Shown here in pieces: positions 31,353-42,500 of a stretch of DNA of 64,000 nt. This stretch comes from Schizochytrium sp. TIO01 (taxonomy: Eukaryota; Sar; Bigyra; Thraustochytrida; Thraustochytriidae). The stretch is from the NCBI GenBank assembly GCA_004764695.1, contig SMSO01000004.1, positions 895,501 to 959,500 of the forward strand, written 5' to 3'. Position 1 is the first letter of the stretch. Each line of letters starts with the position of its first letter. The notes below the pieces were generated by a model, which was not told where the DNA came from, did no database searches, and worked only from the letters and a program-made list of their open reading frames with translations. Position numbers and translations under genes: made by a program.

Positions 31353-31964
31353 ATGGGCGGAAAGCCATCTTCGCAGCGGGCTAGGTTTCTTGCGTACCGC
31401 GAGGCGCTTGAGGCGCGGGTGGTGGATCAGATCATTGCTAAATTTGCGGAAGATGCTACACTGACATTTTACAATGCGCAAGACCGCATGCCTGTGATCT
31501 TCAAGGGCAAAAAAGAGCTTGAGAACTTCTTTGCGCTCTACGTGCAGACGGTCCCGGCTTTCCGCGTGGATATTAAAAGCGACGACCCCGTGGTACCCGC
31601 TAAGACAGACAGCAAAGACTCTTCAGCGTCTGGGCCAAAGGCAGACGGTAAAGCGGAAGGCGATGCGGACAACGACGCGGAGAGAGCTGCGATGGAAGAG
31701 GCTGCAGATCTCGCATCGCACAGTTCGACGATCGCCGAGGCGGTTCTTGTGGCTAGCTATTTTGATGATGTAAAACGTATTGCATCAATCACATACAAGT
31801 GCCCTGCAAAGGGCTACCGCTTTGTGCAGGAGACCTTTATCGCAGAGAAGGAGCTTTTCACCTTTGCATCAATTACTATGGACTCCTCCACTGATTACGC
31901 CGGCCTTGCGCTCGTCGACCACACACCAGTTGACCAGGAAGACAATACCCCCCAGGATGCCTAG
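31353..31964 (+). CDS. NTF2-like (SnoaL-type) domain protein
   Basis: 203 residues from an ATG in a strong context (GCCATGG). The sequence FAEDATLTFYNAQDRMPVIF followed by a GKKELENFF helix is typical of the NTF2-like cone fold (nuclear transport factor 2 / SnoaL / ketosteroid-isomerase superfamily): a helix, an early strand with a small-molecule pocket, then later strands (EAVLVASYFDD, VKRIASITYKC, GYRFVQETFIAEK). A ~50-residue Ser/Lys/Asp/Glu-rich insert (about residues 80-130) interrupts the fold. The N-terminus MGGKPSS fits an N-myristoylation signal, so membrane attachment is possible. The tail is acidic. Specific function cannot be read from the sequence. Confidence 0.65.
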   Translation: MGGKPSSQRARFLAYREALEARVVDQIIAKFAEDATLTFYNAQDRMPVIFKGKKELENFFALYVQTVPAFRVDIKSDDPVVPAKTDSKDSSASGPKADGKAEGDADNDAERAAMEEAADLASHSSTIAEAVLVASYFDDVKRIASITYKCPAKGYRFVQETFIAEKELFTFASITMDSSTDYAGLALVDHTPVDQEDNTPQDA

Positions 31965-32720
31965 CTCTATGGGCTTATAAACACCTTCTGGCACATTACA
32001 ATGTTGGAAGGCATCGCATCGCGTCAATTGACCCTTTAATTCACCAATTCGTTAATAAAATCGTTCTTTGAAATTAGTGTAGACCATTTAACTAAATCAA
32101 CCATCCACGTCCACTCTGTAAAACCCCCGGGATATCTTCTTTCTTTATAATGCCGCTGATGTACGTGCCCCTTCACAGTAAATGAATTTTGGTGTGTCTG
32201 TATCTTGCCTACCAGTTTAAGATTTTGCGTGAACTATACATTCTTCTATCAACTGCCCCTTTTCCAAACTTTGCTTCGGTGCGTCTTTGTCCCGCTCACG
32301 CACTCAAGCTGCTATGAATATTTCACCCTTTTCCATTCTATCGGTTAGCAGACCACGAGAACTGCTCCTGTATCCTATATCGACCTTACTTGTGCTAATC
32401 CTAGTAGATGCGAGTAAGAGTACATTAGGGTGTGTTCTCTCCGTAGCAATGATTTTGATTGAAGAACTCGAAAGCGCAGAAATTTGAAATTCAAAACTCG
32501 CCTCTTCGAGGAAAGCAGACGTGGAACCATTTGAGGCGGACACACCAGTGCCCGCGAAGCGCTCTCGCGCGAGCACTGAGGACTAACACACTTCAGGGAC
32601 ACGGGCACGAGGACCACTGCTACTAGTTTCTGCGGTTTTCAAGGTTTGCTTGCAATCAGGGCCATTGGCGATCAGCCTGGGAGGAACGTGGTTTGAAAGT
32701 CAGAAACACAAACGCTGGAA
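31965..32720. other. Intergenic stretch
   Basis: No supported gene. Overlapping short frames at 32287-32617 on both strands look random. The 5' end of the following F-box/Sel1 gene lies at the right edge. Confidence 0.5.
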
Positions 32721-34136
32721 ATGCCTCGAAAACCAGAGTTATCATTGTCAGATCAAAGCATGGCGCCGCATTCACCAGAGCCAGGCCCCATACTTCGCTA
32801 TCGAAGGTCCCATGAAATGCCTGAAAAAGGTCGGTCTGCAAGGTTGCGGCGGCGGACCCGGGCAACCCTCCCAAGATGCACACAGAGCCAAGAGCCTGCT
32901 AAGGACTCTACCCCCCGAATCTCGCCGTTGCTCGCCTTACCACTGGAATTGGAGCGGGGGGTTCTGGAATACTTGGACGCGTGCTCACTTGCGAACTTGA
33001 GCATGACGGAGAATAGGCGTCAGAAATTTGAAATGGTAAATTTAGTTAACCAAATCGCCCTTGAAAAGGTTTCACGAGACTTTTCTGAGGACTTGGTCAA
33101 CACCATGAAAGCCTGGGTTCAGGACTCAGAGAACAATCGACAGCACATGCGTACTCTCGCGGCCCAGCCGCAGCTCATTAATATTCGAAACTACGCTAGT
33201 GGTAAGCTTGGTTTAACTCTCAACAGATTACAAACCCGCCTTGATGATATGGGGAAAACACCACTAAAATGGGTTATGTGCTGGTTCTCATCATCCTTGA
33301 TTCAGTTTGTGGAACAAGTTGATAATGAACACGAGGAGTTCGGTACGGATTCTTCATTGCTATGGGGGGCCGAGGAGTATCGAAGCATTCAACGAGCTTC
33401 ACTTTTGGACAATCCAATCGCTCATCGAGAACGAGCGATTCGCATGTTCACCAAGCTCAGTACTAATAGCAAGAAAGAAGTTAATGCTGCACGTTACTGT
33501 CACGGTATCTTTTGGCTGCAACGAGCTGCACCTTACGATCATCTAGCCAAATCTCTCCTAGCATCGGGTTTGAGCTTCCCTGATGAATTTGATGTTCCAG
33601 AGCTTAAGGAAGGGCTTGATGTGCATCTTATACTAGCGTTGTATCAAGATGCAGCATCTTTTGGACTTTTGGATGCCCAAGTCAATTTGGGGATGATTTT
33701 TACCGGAAAATTCATGCCATTTCCAGAGAATCTGCGTGCATCATTTTGTGATCACGAAATTTCGTACAAATGGTGGTCTAAGGCCGCAAACTGCGGACAG
33801 CCGGAGGCACTTATTAATCTTGGTCATATGTATGCACAAGGCAACGCCCCGGACTGCCACGGCGTTCCGAACGAGCAGAGAGCTTTCAAAATCTGGCATC
33901 GGCTGATGCATGCTGGGGATCTTCGAGGAAACTTTCTCATTGCACTCTGCTATGCGAATGGACGCGGAGTTAGACAAAACTACGATTCAGCTATCTCTAT
34001 TTTATGTGATGTAAAGAACCGTGCGTCTGGCACTCGCCTTGGCGCGGAGGCTACATCAACTCTTCGAACCATTTTAGCATCGTTTGCGCATCACCAAAAT
34101 CCTAACATGGTTGCTAACCCACAAGGTGCAGAGTAA
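32721..34136 (+). CDS. F-box-like protein with Sel1 repeats
   Basis: 471 residues from an ATG at 32721. Residues 1-65 are basic and Pro/Ser-rich. An F-box-like helix pair follows at about 67-100 (LLALPLELERGVLEYLDACSLANLS). The C-terminal half (about 300-446) has Sel1-like repeats: ASFGLLDAQVNLGMIF, AANCGQPEALINLGHMYAQG, LRGNFLIALCYANGRG and YDSAISIL. Sel1 repeats form helical superhelices that bind partner proteins. F-box plus Sel1 suggests a substrate receptor of an SCF-type ubiquitin ligase, as for other F-box/Sel1 or MYND/Sel1 proteins of plants and protists. The F-box call is weaker than the Sel1 call. Confidence 0.7.
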   Translation: MPRKPELSLSDQSMAPHSPEPGPILRYRRSHEMPEKGRSARLRRRTRATLPRCTQSQEPAKDSTPRISPLLALPLELERGVLEYLDACSLANLSMTENRRQKFEMVNLVNQIALEKVSRDFSEDLVNTMKAWVQDSENNRQHMRTLAAQPQLINIRNYASGKLGLTLNRLQTRLDDMGKTPLKWVMCWFSSSLIQFVEQVDNEHEEFGTDSSLLWGAEEYRSIQRASLLDNPIAHRERAIRMFTKLSTNSKKEVNAARYCHGIFWLQRAAPYDHLAKSLLASGLSFPDEFDVPELKEGLDVHLILALYQDAASFGLLDAQVNLGMIFTGKFMPFPENLRASFCDHEISYKWWSKAANCGQPEALINLGHMYAQGNAPDCHGVPNEQRAFKIWHRLMHAGDLRGNFLIALCYANGRGVRQNYDSAISILCDVKNRASGTRLGAEATSTLRTILASFAHHQNPNMVANPQGAE

Positions 34137-35509
34137 AATACTTGAAGTTCAAGTGTCTTGTTCTCCTTCTTAGTTGGAGGGTGCAGGAAGAAAATGAAAC
34201 GAATGGTATCCTCATTGACACTCATTTCTCTTACCGAGCTGGTCTTGTCTCTAATATTACCTCTGCATCTTCTTGGATATTTGGCGTGATAAATATTCAG
34301 AACCAAGCAACAATATTCGTGAATTATCACTAATTTGAAAGGAATTGATATTGACTTTACTTTGAGTAAACCCAGTTTGATCAGTTGCTCCATTTACTTG
34401 GCTTGGGTGCTATCAACTTTTCTTCGCAAAATCCAAAACACTCCATCGTTCTGTCTGGAAAGACAGATTTCAAATGTATATCTTGCTACAATCAGCTCAG
34501 AACAAGTTTAGGTTGAAGAAGAAGTACTCAAACGAGCGGAGTACGCACCTACTTGACCATCAACAGTAGGTACTTATGCAATAATGATTACCTTCTCTTT
34601 CTTAGATATTATGCGATATGACAGTATCTCTTCCAACAGGCAAAATTCAGAGTGCTTCTACATGATGCAATTTATCTGTTGTTTAATTATCAGAAGTTGT
34701 TAATGGTCTTGCAGATTTAAGAAATGACCTGATATTGGCTACAATTCGAGGCAACTCGCATCGTTGACGGCACAGCTCGAAAACATTTAAGTTTAATAGC
34801 AGATGGCTCATCAGCTCGCTCAATTTTTATACTATGAATGAGAACTCCACAATGGAATGACTACTACGAGCAGTTGACTTCTAACTAGAAGTATAAATTT
34901 TACCTAAGTAATATCCCTCGCTCACAACCATCTGAAATTTGTAGGTTTGATCAGACATTTCATCAGGGAAGAAAACCACGATTTGATGTGCCAAGCTTCA
35001 ATTGATAACTGACGGACGACCTCGAGGTGGATCAGATTGGCGATGGTCTGCGATTCAACTTGAAGTCCTCTTGCAGGCCTCGCGCCCGCCAACACTGGGC
35101 GCGTGGCTCCTATTGTTCTTTATGTGCGTGCGTCTCCTTCTCAAAAGTTGGCGCCTGTGCAGACAGTGAATTGTTTAAATTCATATTCTAGAGACTCATT
35201 TCTGCAAAACCGATTCAATTTAGTCAACACATAGCCTTTCTTCAAGACGGCGTGTATGACCCCGCGCTGGGAGCACTGTCTTAAAGAGTGCTCGCAAAAT
35301 GGGCCGTCCTCTGGCTTGGACGTCAGCAATCATCGCTTTCAAGTTGCGTGTGCACAAGTTGTTTGTGGAACTTCTGCATCTTCCACGTATGGATGAATGA
35401 AAAACCTTTTAATCAACCATTATTATGATATCTCCTGCTTTTATAGTATATAAAGCAACAGGGAAAGTTTTTTGCCGTGTCTAAATTTTATTTTCACAAC
35501 TACACTATT

Positions 35510-35510
<1 letters not shown>

Positions 35511-35542
<32 letters not shown>

Positions 35543-35552
35543 TTAATTAAAA
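35511..35552. repeat. (ATT)n microsatellite ending in a TTTTAATTAAAA palindrome
   Basis: About ten ATT units run straight into the perfect 12-base palindrome at 35541-35552, followed by A-rich DNA. Confidence 0.85.
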
Positions 35553-38500
35553 CACTAAATAAAATAAAAATAAAGCAAATGGTTCAGAAAGTTAATTATA
35601 AACATCTGAGGCGGCCTATCTTGTTTTAATTAATAAAGAAAGAAAAAAGAAAGAAGGTACTAGCATGATATAGGAATCTATGGTATCCTCTAGAGAGGAG
35701 TAAAGAAGAAAGCTCTTGCATACTTGTCGGACAGCTTTGACGTAATAAGTGTTTGTTTTGGCTTGAGCTTTCACAGAAGCTAACTTCATTAATCCTTTGA
35801 CGCCAAAGTTTCATTCTTGTGTACGGGCAAAAGGCTTCTTATGTTTTCAGTCGTCTATAAATTTAGCCTTTGCCCTCATCCGTTCTTGAATTGGGATAGC
35901 AAACTCCAATTATGATAAGAATTAAAGTCCGTCAACTCATCTAGCTAGAGCTATATCTTATTTAGTGTCCTGATTCCCAACAACGCTTGTCATGATATTA
36001 TAGTAGTAGAATAGCAGTTCCTTGTGCCTGTTCTCCATCTTTATTTCTTCCGAATCCTGTCGTTGCGATATACCTTTTCTGTTCTTTACTCCGAACTCTG
36101 TTGTTTTGGTCCAACTTATATTTCCCTCATCTTAATGCGCGTTCGCAGTCAGAGCCGAGAGAGTCGGGCATGTTGCAAGCCTCTCCGGCTCGCTTGTGCC
36201 CGCTGCCTGGCTCGCTGTGCAACCTTGCTACTCCAAGAAGGTTCTTCATATGCCAACCTCAAATCTCGGGCTTACCTTGATTTTCTGTGCGCCGTATTTG
36301 CTGGTGATGAGCGACCTTGAGAATGAATTTGGTCATTACGGTAATATACAATGGCAATGAAATGATGATTAAGGTCAAGGCCACTGTAGGGATAATGGCC
36401 CGAGCTTCAAATGACCCCCTTTTATTTTGTGCATGCTGCTGGTGTCTCGAGGTTCACATGTACCATTGGTTCACGTCCCGCATGCTGAAATGCTCAAAAG
36501 AGCTCAACCCGAGCTCATGGCAACCTTTCTTAAATGTACTCATACTCTGGAATTCACTTTCCTGAGTAACAACGGACACACGAATTTGTAGTGTGGTGGC
36601 CAACTAAACATCACTCGCAAGGGCAGAATTGCACGAAAGCGGTGCTTTGTTACCGCAAGGGAAGGCCTCGGTTTAGAGAGAACCTTGCATCAAACGTATT
36701 GACGTCACAACTTAGAGCTTTTTTTAGGGCTGTCTTGTTTACTGTTTGTTTCTGTAAAGCGCAAGGTATGCCTCTAAATTGAACCGAGGAAGCTGGAGGA
36801 ACAATATAGACAATTGAGAAGCTTTGCATCTCTCATTGCTGCATCAAAGAAGTGAGAATAAGTTTATTTTAAATGAAATAAAAGATCGAGTGTTAATGTA
36901 GCATTCATACCTTTAAAGACGCATATGTAAGACAAAAATTGTCTGTGTGACTGTTTGCTAGAAGCTTATCTCAACATAGCGCAAGTTTTAATCATATCAT
37001 CAATGCCCCAGATTTCTTCAATGATATATTCGAGCACAACATTCTTATAAGAGAATTTTGTTTTGATGTTCAACAGCGTCTACGTCTCTCTGAAGCTAAA
37101 CTGACCTTTTTGTGCTGACAGCATTGAGCCATTGCACAAGATATCCAGCGCTCTCCATCATGTTAATGCTAGAACAGGAATTCAATTGGCCCAGGTCCCT
37201 TTGAATGTTTCACTTTCCATGTAAACTCGGCTGGCAACTTTCCTACCAACGTGCTGTCTCACATGTGTAAAAGCCAATGAGAGCACTAATTCCGTACCCA
37301 GGGCACTCAAAGAGCAGCAGATTTTTTTTTCTCAACTTTGCAACATCATTGTAGGTACCTACGTAGCCGTCGGGGGCTTACAATTGATCGGGACGAATGC
37401 AGCAGATTTTATGGTCCTTCCATCCCTTTACAAGTTCTATTTCTCTAAATCCGATAAGTTCTGGAGGTACTTACTTTAGTCACAGTAACTTTGAACGGTC
37501 AAAACATGGACCATGTTGATCATTAGCATTTTGCCAGAGCCCATAATATTTAACTGATGCGTGGTTTGTTGTGTCTCAAGTTCTACAAGTCTCTCTGTCT
37601 GTCTATCTAGCGAGGATAAAATAACTCATCACGCTATTATCCAAAAGGTGTATACTTTTTGTAATTAATTAAAATAAGTTAGATCTAAAAATAAATAATA
37701 ATAAAAGAATACTTTTTTTGTATGCTTTCAAAAAAGCTTCTTTCTCGATACTTGCTACTACCCAGAGCCGGGCTGATGGTAGCCTTTGAAAGGCGCCACA
37801 AGCGCACACTCTGTGGCGGGCTGCTGCAAGTGGGTTAAACCAGAGACCAAACTGGGCTTTGCGTAAGCACCAAAGTAGATTATAGTCCACAAGTGGCGCA
37901 CACCCCATCCCCTCTCTTGAGCAGCCCACCTCCTTCTATTTCTTATAGATTCTTTGAGGTTGTTGTTATTGTATTATATCTACATGTAAAGCCTATGTAG
38001 GCCTATGTATTTTTATTTTGAACAAATCAATGCAAGTACCTAGCTTCTTGTAAAGAGGTCGTTCATTCGTTCTTTACGCACTTTTGATGAATTACTGCAG
38101 TGAGAACCTAATACCAGCGCTATGCCCTACCAATAATAAGGCTAAAGTATCATGGAATGTAGCGGCCTGAGGGACAGACCGAGCGAGGGTCTCTTAGCGC
38201 CCAACTCCGACATCCACCCCTCATTCTATTTACGAAACTTCTACTTTAATATGAAAAAGATCCTATAGTTGAGCTATGAATTATTAGCCGCACGTACCTG
38301 TAAACTGCTACTACAGAAAACGAAAAGAATAGGTGGCAACACTCCCTCACTCGAAGTCACACTCCTTGGAGGGCTTTCCAAGTTCAATTGTAAAAGTCCA
38401 ACCTGAACTTTAAGGTTGCATATTGAAATACTGACGTGTTGAATTCAATCTGTACTAGCTACCCACTTTCATATATGCCGAAGAGTTCAGAAAAGCAAAG

Positions 38501-38885
38501 TACGAAGGAAAGGGCCTCGAAAGAAGAATTCACTCACCCACATTCTCACTCACTCGCTCTTTTTCTTTCTATCTCTCTCACTGACGCACACACTCTAAAT
38601 GAAGAGTTTTTCATCATTGTTTCCTTTTCAACATTTTCATATAAAATTTAAGGTTGAGGTAAAACAAAATAAAACAAAATAAAATATCGATAAACAAGAA
38701 CAAAACAGGAGTCAATCGCGCAGGATTCTTCGCCCCTCGTGCTGACCAGGCATACATCAATCAACCAATCCAACAGCGACGCTGGCTTAGAACGAGTCTC
38801 TCCCGCATTTGGCCAACGCTGCGCCGGTCTTCTTTCTCTTCCTGCGGCAGCTTTGCAGTCTCCCGGAGGCGCGTCGAGTCCAACT

Positions 38886-38999
38886 CGGCTCATTCAGTCA
38901 CTCATTCACTCACTCACTCAACTTTCTTCCTCTCGTTCTTTCCTATAGTTTTCTTAGGGAGATCAATAGTAAGTGCACGAGCGAGTGAGTGAGTGAGCG
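38886..38999. repeat. TCAC and GTGA short tandem repeats
   Basis: Imperfect CACT/TCAT units at about 38886-38920 and GAGT units at 38983-38998; the two patches are roughly reverse-complementary in unit. Confidence 0.6.
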
Positions 39000-39331
39000 G
39001 CACGTGCTTGCACAACAGCATACTAAGTATTTCTTAGTTCATAAACAGCTGCCCTCGAAGCAAACATCTTAATTTTGTCGAGGCAAGCGTGCGCCTTGCG
39101 TTTGCTTTGCCTGGAGGGCAGCAGAAGCCAAAGGCCACCTCGGTCGTGACTCGGTCTCTGCCCTGAGGCTGGCTGGGCCTAGACCGAGCACCTAGGGCTT
39201 TCGATCGTTAACGACTCACGCTCGTACGCACGTACACACGCACGCGCTGCAAACCTTGTTCACTGTTTCGTTGCTATTGCTCCTGCTGCCTGCCACCGCT
39301 GCTGCTGCTGCTGTGAGCAGGGGAAAACATT

Positions 39332-41836
39332 ATGGGTGACGTAGACGTCCTGCATGAAGGCACGCTCGAGGTGCTCCTCCCAGAGGAAGGGTGGACCACA
39401 AGATTTCTAGAAGTCCTTCCGGGCAGATTGCAATGGTACAAAGCCGAAAGAGAGCCCTCTGAGGACGAGGACGACTCCGTGGAGGAGGATGATTCCAGAG
39501 GCGAGGTATCGGGCGAGGTCCACCTAGATGAACGTACTGATATCCGCGCGATGAGATTTGGCCTCAAGAAATTTATGTTTGAGCTTACCTCTGGAGATCT
39601 TGAGCTTAAACTTGCAGCGTCCGGAGAGGCTGAGAAACTTGATTGGATTCAGGCACTCGAAGCTGGCGCAGGTCTGGAAGACACTATGCAGCAACACAAG
39701 CACATTGCCTCGGCTCGAGCTCCAAGCTTTGTGGACCTCCAGAAACGCTTTACAGTTAACCCGATGAGCCTTGGGGCCGCCAGCGATAACCTGGAAGCCA
39801 TCATCAGTAGTATTGGAACTAAATCTTCGAAGAAGCGCGAGAGCAAACGTAAAAGTAAACGTCGCAGCCAGCGAGAGAAGGAGGAGGCAGCTGCTGATGC
39901 TGCTGCTGCAGAGCTTGCCACTGCCACTGAAGCGGACTCCGAGGATGCTCCCAAGGATTCCGAAGAAGATATTGAAGTGAATCAGGAAGCTCCCGACTCA
40001 CCCGTGACACCTTCGAGCTTAACCAAGGGCTCCAGCTGGATTAAAAAGAACACACTCGATGTTCAGCCTGCCGCCTCAGTAGCTCAAATGACAGCTGCAG
40101 AACGGATCCAGGAAAAACTTCAGGGTAATGTAAGTTTTGCCACCACCAAGCCCACTTGCGCAGTATGTGGCAAGCGCGTCTATGGTATCGAGGCCATCAC
40201 CGTCAATGGCAGAAAAATGCACAAGACATGTTTCACTTGCAGTGTATGTGGTACTCGGCTCAACCCTTTAAACTATTCCCAGATCGGTGACGCTCTCTAC
40301 TGCAGAGAACATTACCTTGCAGAACTAAGGAGTAAGCGCTCTGAGCAAGCTGCAAACTCCCGCAACTCCGCCATGCGAAACTCTGCTATGCGTAACTCCG
40401 CCATGCGCAACTCTGCTTTGCGTGCATCTGCTCTACGTGCATCCGCTGCTCGCAACTCTGCTGCTCGTTCGTCAGCTGGCCGGACCTCGACTCGTAGAAA
40501 GTCACTGAAGGAGAAAGCCAACAGCGTGTTCCGCCGCATGTCTCGCTCTCGTGACACGAGTAAGCCTCTAGAGACCATGGAACCGCTTCCTGAGGAATCT
40601 GATGTTGAACCCGAGGTACTTGCAACTACGAAGGAGGAGGAGGAGGACATTACTTCGGACCACGATGATGCCGTTGCTGCTGACAGTGACAGCAATGAAA
40701 AAGTTAGCACCGCTGATGACTCTGACGAAGATGATGACAAGAAAGATCACAGCGATTCCGAAGATGATGACGACGACGATAAGAAAAAAGCAAATTCTGC
40801 TACCGTCAGTGATGACGACGACATTGACAATGACAAAGAGAAGGCCACGGATAGCGACGACGAATCTGATCATGCAAAATCTGATGATGAGGACGACAAA
40901 AAGCAATACGTTTCTGATGAAGATGATAAAGCGGAAAATGACAGTGAGATTGATAAAGCAGACGAAGACAGCGATGCTGAGAAGGAAGAGGAAGAACCTG
41001 TTCCTGAGCCAAAACGTGTATCACTCGCAAAGAAACCCGGCCGGCTCAGCAACTCTCGGCTTGCATCTGTGCGCATTATCAGTTTCCGTGCACCTTCGTT
41101 AAAGCGCGAGTCATCCCGCAGAGCTGAAGAGGATGATGCGGAAGAGGAAGACCACGATGCCGGCAGTGATGAAGAGGATAACGATGTCTCAGTTCCGGTG
41201 TCTCGCCCTACACCGCGCTCTGTTCAGCGTGACTTCTATGACGCTTCAGAAGATGACGAAGAGAGCTCTCCTCCTATGGAGCATTTGGCTTTGCATAGAC
41301 CTATGGTGCGTCGTCCGAACCGCCGCCGTCCACCTACTGCTGTGGCTATGGCAAGTGAGACAAATATGACTCCTACGAAAAATAAGCAGGCCCGAATGGT
41401 GAGCGGTTTAACCTTTTTACTTGATGACGGCCATGGCAATGTTATCACCATGTACACTGCATCTGCTTCTGAAAGAGATCAGTGGGTCCAGCGCTTGGCA
41501 AGCGCTCTTTATGTCCAGGAGCTCCAAGTGAAGCTTGTCAAGGCTCAGCGCAAGGACATGCTCAGTTCTCTTCAAGCCAAGGCCGATCTCGACAATTACC
41601 AAAAGTCAGCTGAGCTCGACTACGAAGGATTTGTAGAAGTTCTCACTGGTGGAGTGATGGCGAAGGCTACGGGCAAGTCACTGAGCTGGAAGAAGCGTTA
41701 CTGTGTTCTCAACCGTGATAGCTTTTGCATTTACACTTCTGATGCCAAAGGCAAGAAGCCAAGCAAGACTGTTAGGTTCAACCCGGACTGTACAGTGCTC
41801 GATGTGCACCACCGTATCTTGCGCCCTATTCTGTAA
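39332..41836 (+). CDS. PH and LIM domain protein with acidic middle
   Basis: 834 residues from the ATG at 39332. Order: an N-terminal pleckstrin-homology (PH) domain (about 6-112, ending in the conserved Trp helix KLDWIQALEAG) with an acidic loop insert; a Lys/Arg-rich stretch; a single LIM zinc-binding domain at 276-328 (CAVC, HKTCFTCSVC, CREH give eight ligands); eight five-residue repeats of the NSAMR type at about 345-385; a ~150-residue Asp/Glu/Ser-rich segment; a half PH domain (about 690-730, ending ASERDQWVQRLASAL); and a final segment that looks like the first half of another PH domain (EGFVEVLTGG... WKKRYCVLNRDSFCIY), after which the frame stops. PH domains bind phosphoinositides and LIM domains bind proteins, often at the actin cortex. 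A membrane-cytoskeleton adaptor is inferred. The reversed half-PH order is odd. Confidence 0.85.
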   Translation: MGDVDVLHEGTLEVLLPEEGWTTRFLEVLPGRLQWYKAEREPSEDEDDSVEEDDSRGEVSGEVHLDERTDIRAMRFGLKKFMFELTSGDLELKLAASGEAEKLDWIQALEAGAGLEDTMQQHKHIASARAPSFVDLQKRFTVNPMSLGAASDNLEAIISSIGTKSSKKRESKRKSKRRSQREKEEAAADAAAAELATATEADSEDAPKDSEEDIEVNQEAPDSPVTPSSLTKGSSWIKKNTLDVQPAASVAQMTAAERIQEKLQGNVSFATTKPTCAVCGKRVYGIEAITVNGRKMHKTCFTCSVCGTRLNPLNYSQIGDALYCREHYLAELRSKRSEQAANSRNSAMRNSAMRNSAMRNSALRASALRASAARNSAARSSAGRTSTRRKSLKEKANSVFRRMSRSRDTSKPLETMEPLPEESDVEPEVLATTKEEEEDITSDHDDAVAADSDSNEKVSTADDSDEDDDKKDHSDSEDDDDDDKKKANSATVSDDDDIDNDKEKATDSDDESDHAKSDDEDDKKQYVSDEDDKAENDSEIDKADEDSDAEKEEEEPVPEPKRVSLAKKPGRLSNSRLASVRIISFRAPSLKRESSRRAEEDDAEEEDHDAGSDEEDNDVSVPVSRPTPRSVQRDFYDASEDDEESSPPMEHLALHRPMVRRPNRRRPPTAVAMASETNMTPTKNKQARMVSGLTFLLDDGHGNVITMYTASASERDQWVQRLASALYVQELQVKLVKAQRKDMLSSLQAKADLDNYQKSAELDYEGFVEVLTGGVMAKATGKSLSWKKRYCVLNRDSFCIYTSDAKGKKPSKTVRFNPDCTVLDVHHRILRPIL

Positions 41837-42500
41837 TCTGGTACGGTCCTTTGTGAATTATCTTCTTCACAATTGCTTCTTCTCTTCCACATTTCCTTCT
41901 TCTCTTTTATTTTCCTTCTGTTCTTATCGTTTCCTCCCTCTTCATTTCCTTTCACTCTTCAAACATCTGTGACCATCATTTTATTCGTTTTTCTTAACCC
42001 TCGCATTGTTTGTTTTTTAAGAGAAAAGAAGAGCCCAATACCCTTCTCTAGATGGATCTTTTGATTGTTTGTTTCTTTGTGTGTGACCACGGAGTAGCAA
42101 CTATACTATCTCCATTGAATTTATTGTTTGTGTTAGCTTGTCTCTCCCCTTTTCCAAGATAGAAAGTAATTATCTCATGTCCTTCATTTGCAGAAGTAAC
42201 CTGTTCTTGGATTGAAAGAATTCTAGATTGATAGAAACAAGTCTACTGTGCCACACCTTGAAAATAGAACAGGAATAATATGTGTAAATCAGTCTTTTTA
42301 ACTACATCGTTTATTGTTATACCTTTCCTAGATGAAAAGATCAAATTAATAACAGATTCCGCAGGAGGTTGTTTGCAGCCTACGCCTGATATGCACATAT
42401 TGAATGCGCATAATCGCTGTACTTATAGAACCCTATTAGTTTTTTTTGATTGTGTGAAGAATTGAAGTAACACCAGAGAAGAGCAAGCTCCGAACTACGG
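41837..42500. other. Convergent 3' intergenic region
   Basis: TC-rich patch at about 41865-41960, likely 3' untranslated DNA of the PH/LIM gene. A continuation of the final PH half was looked for and not seen. No supported gene. Confidence 0.5.

Larger units (their letters stand above)
34137..39331. other. 5.2-kb gene-free stretch
   Basis: No supported gene on either strand; frames reach only ~100 codons and lack domains. It holds T-rich to A-rich tracts at about 35511-35580, 37655-37715 and 38645-38700, an ATT microsatellite, the perfect palindrome GTAGGTACCTAC at 37351-37362, and TCAC/GTGA repeats around 38886-38999. The GC content rises near 38750-39331, probably the promoter and leader of the PH/LIM gene. 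Confidence 0.5.

Noticed and set aside
40568-41102. Frames of 112-166 codons overlapping the PH/LIM gene
   Set aside because: Shadows of its acidic low-complexity segment.
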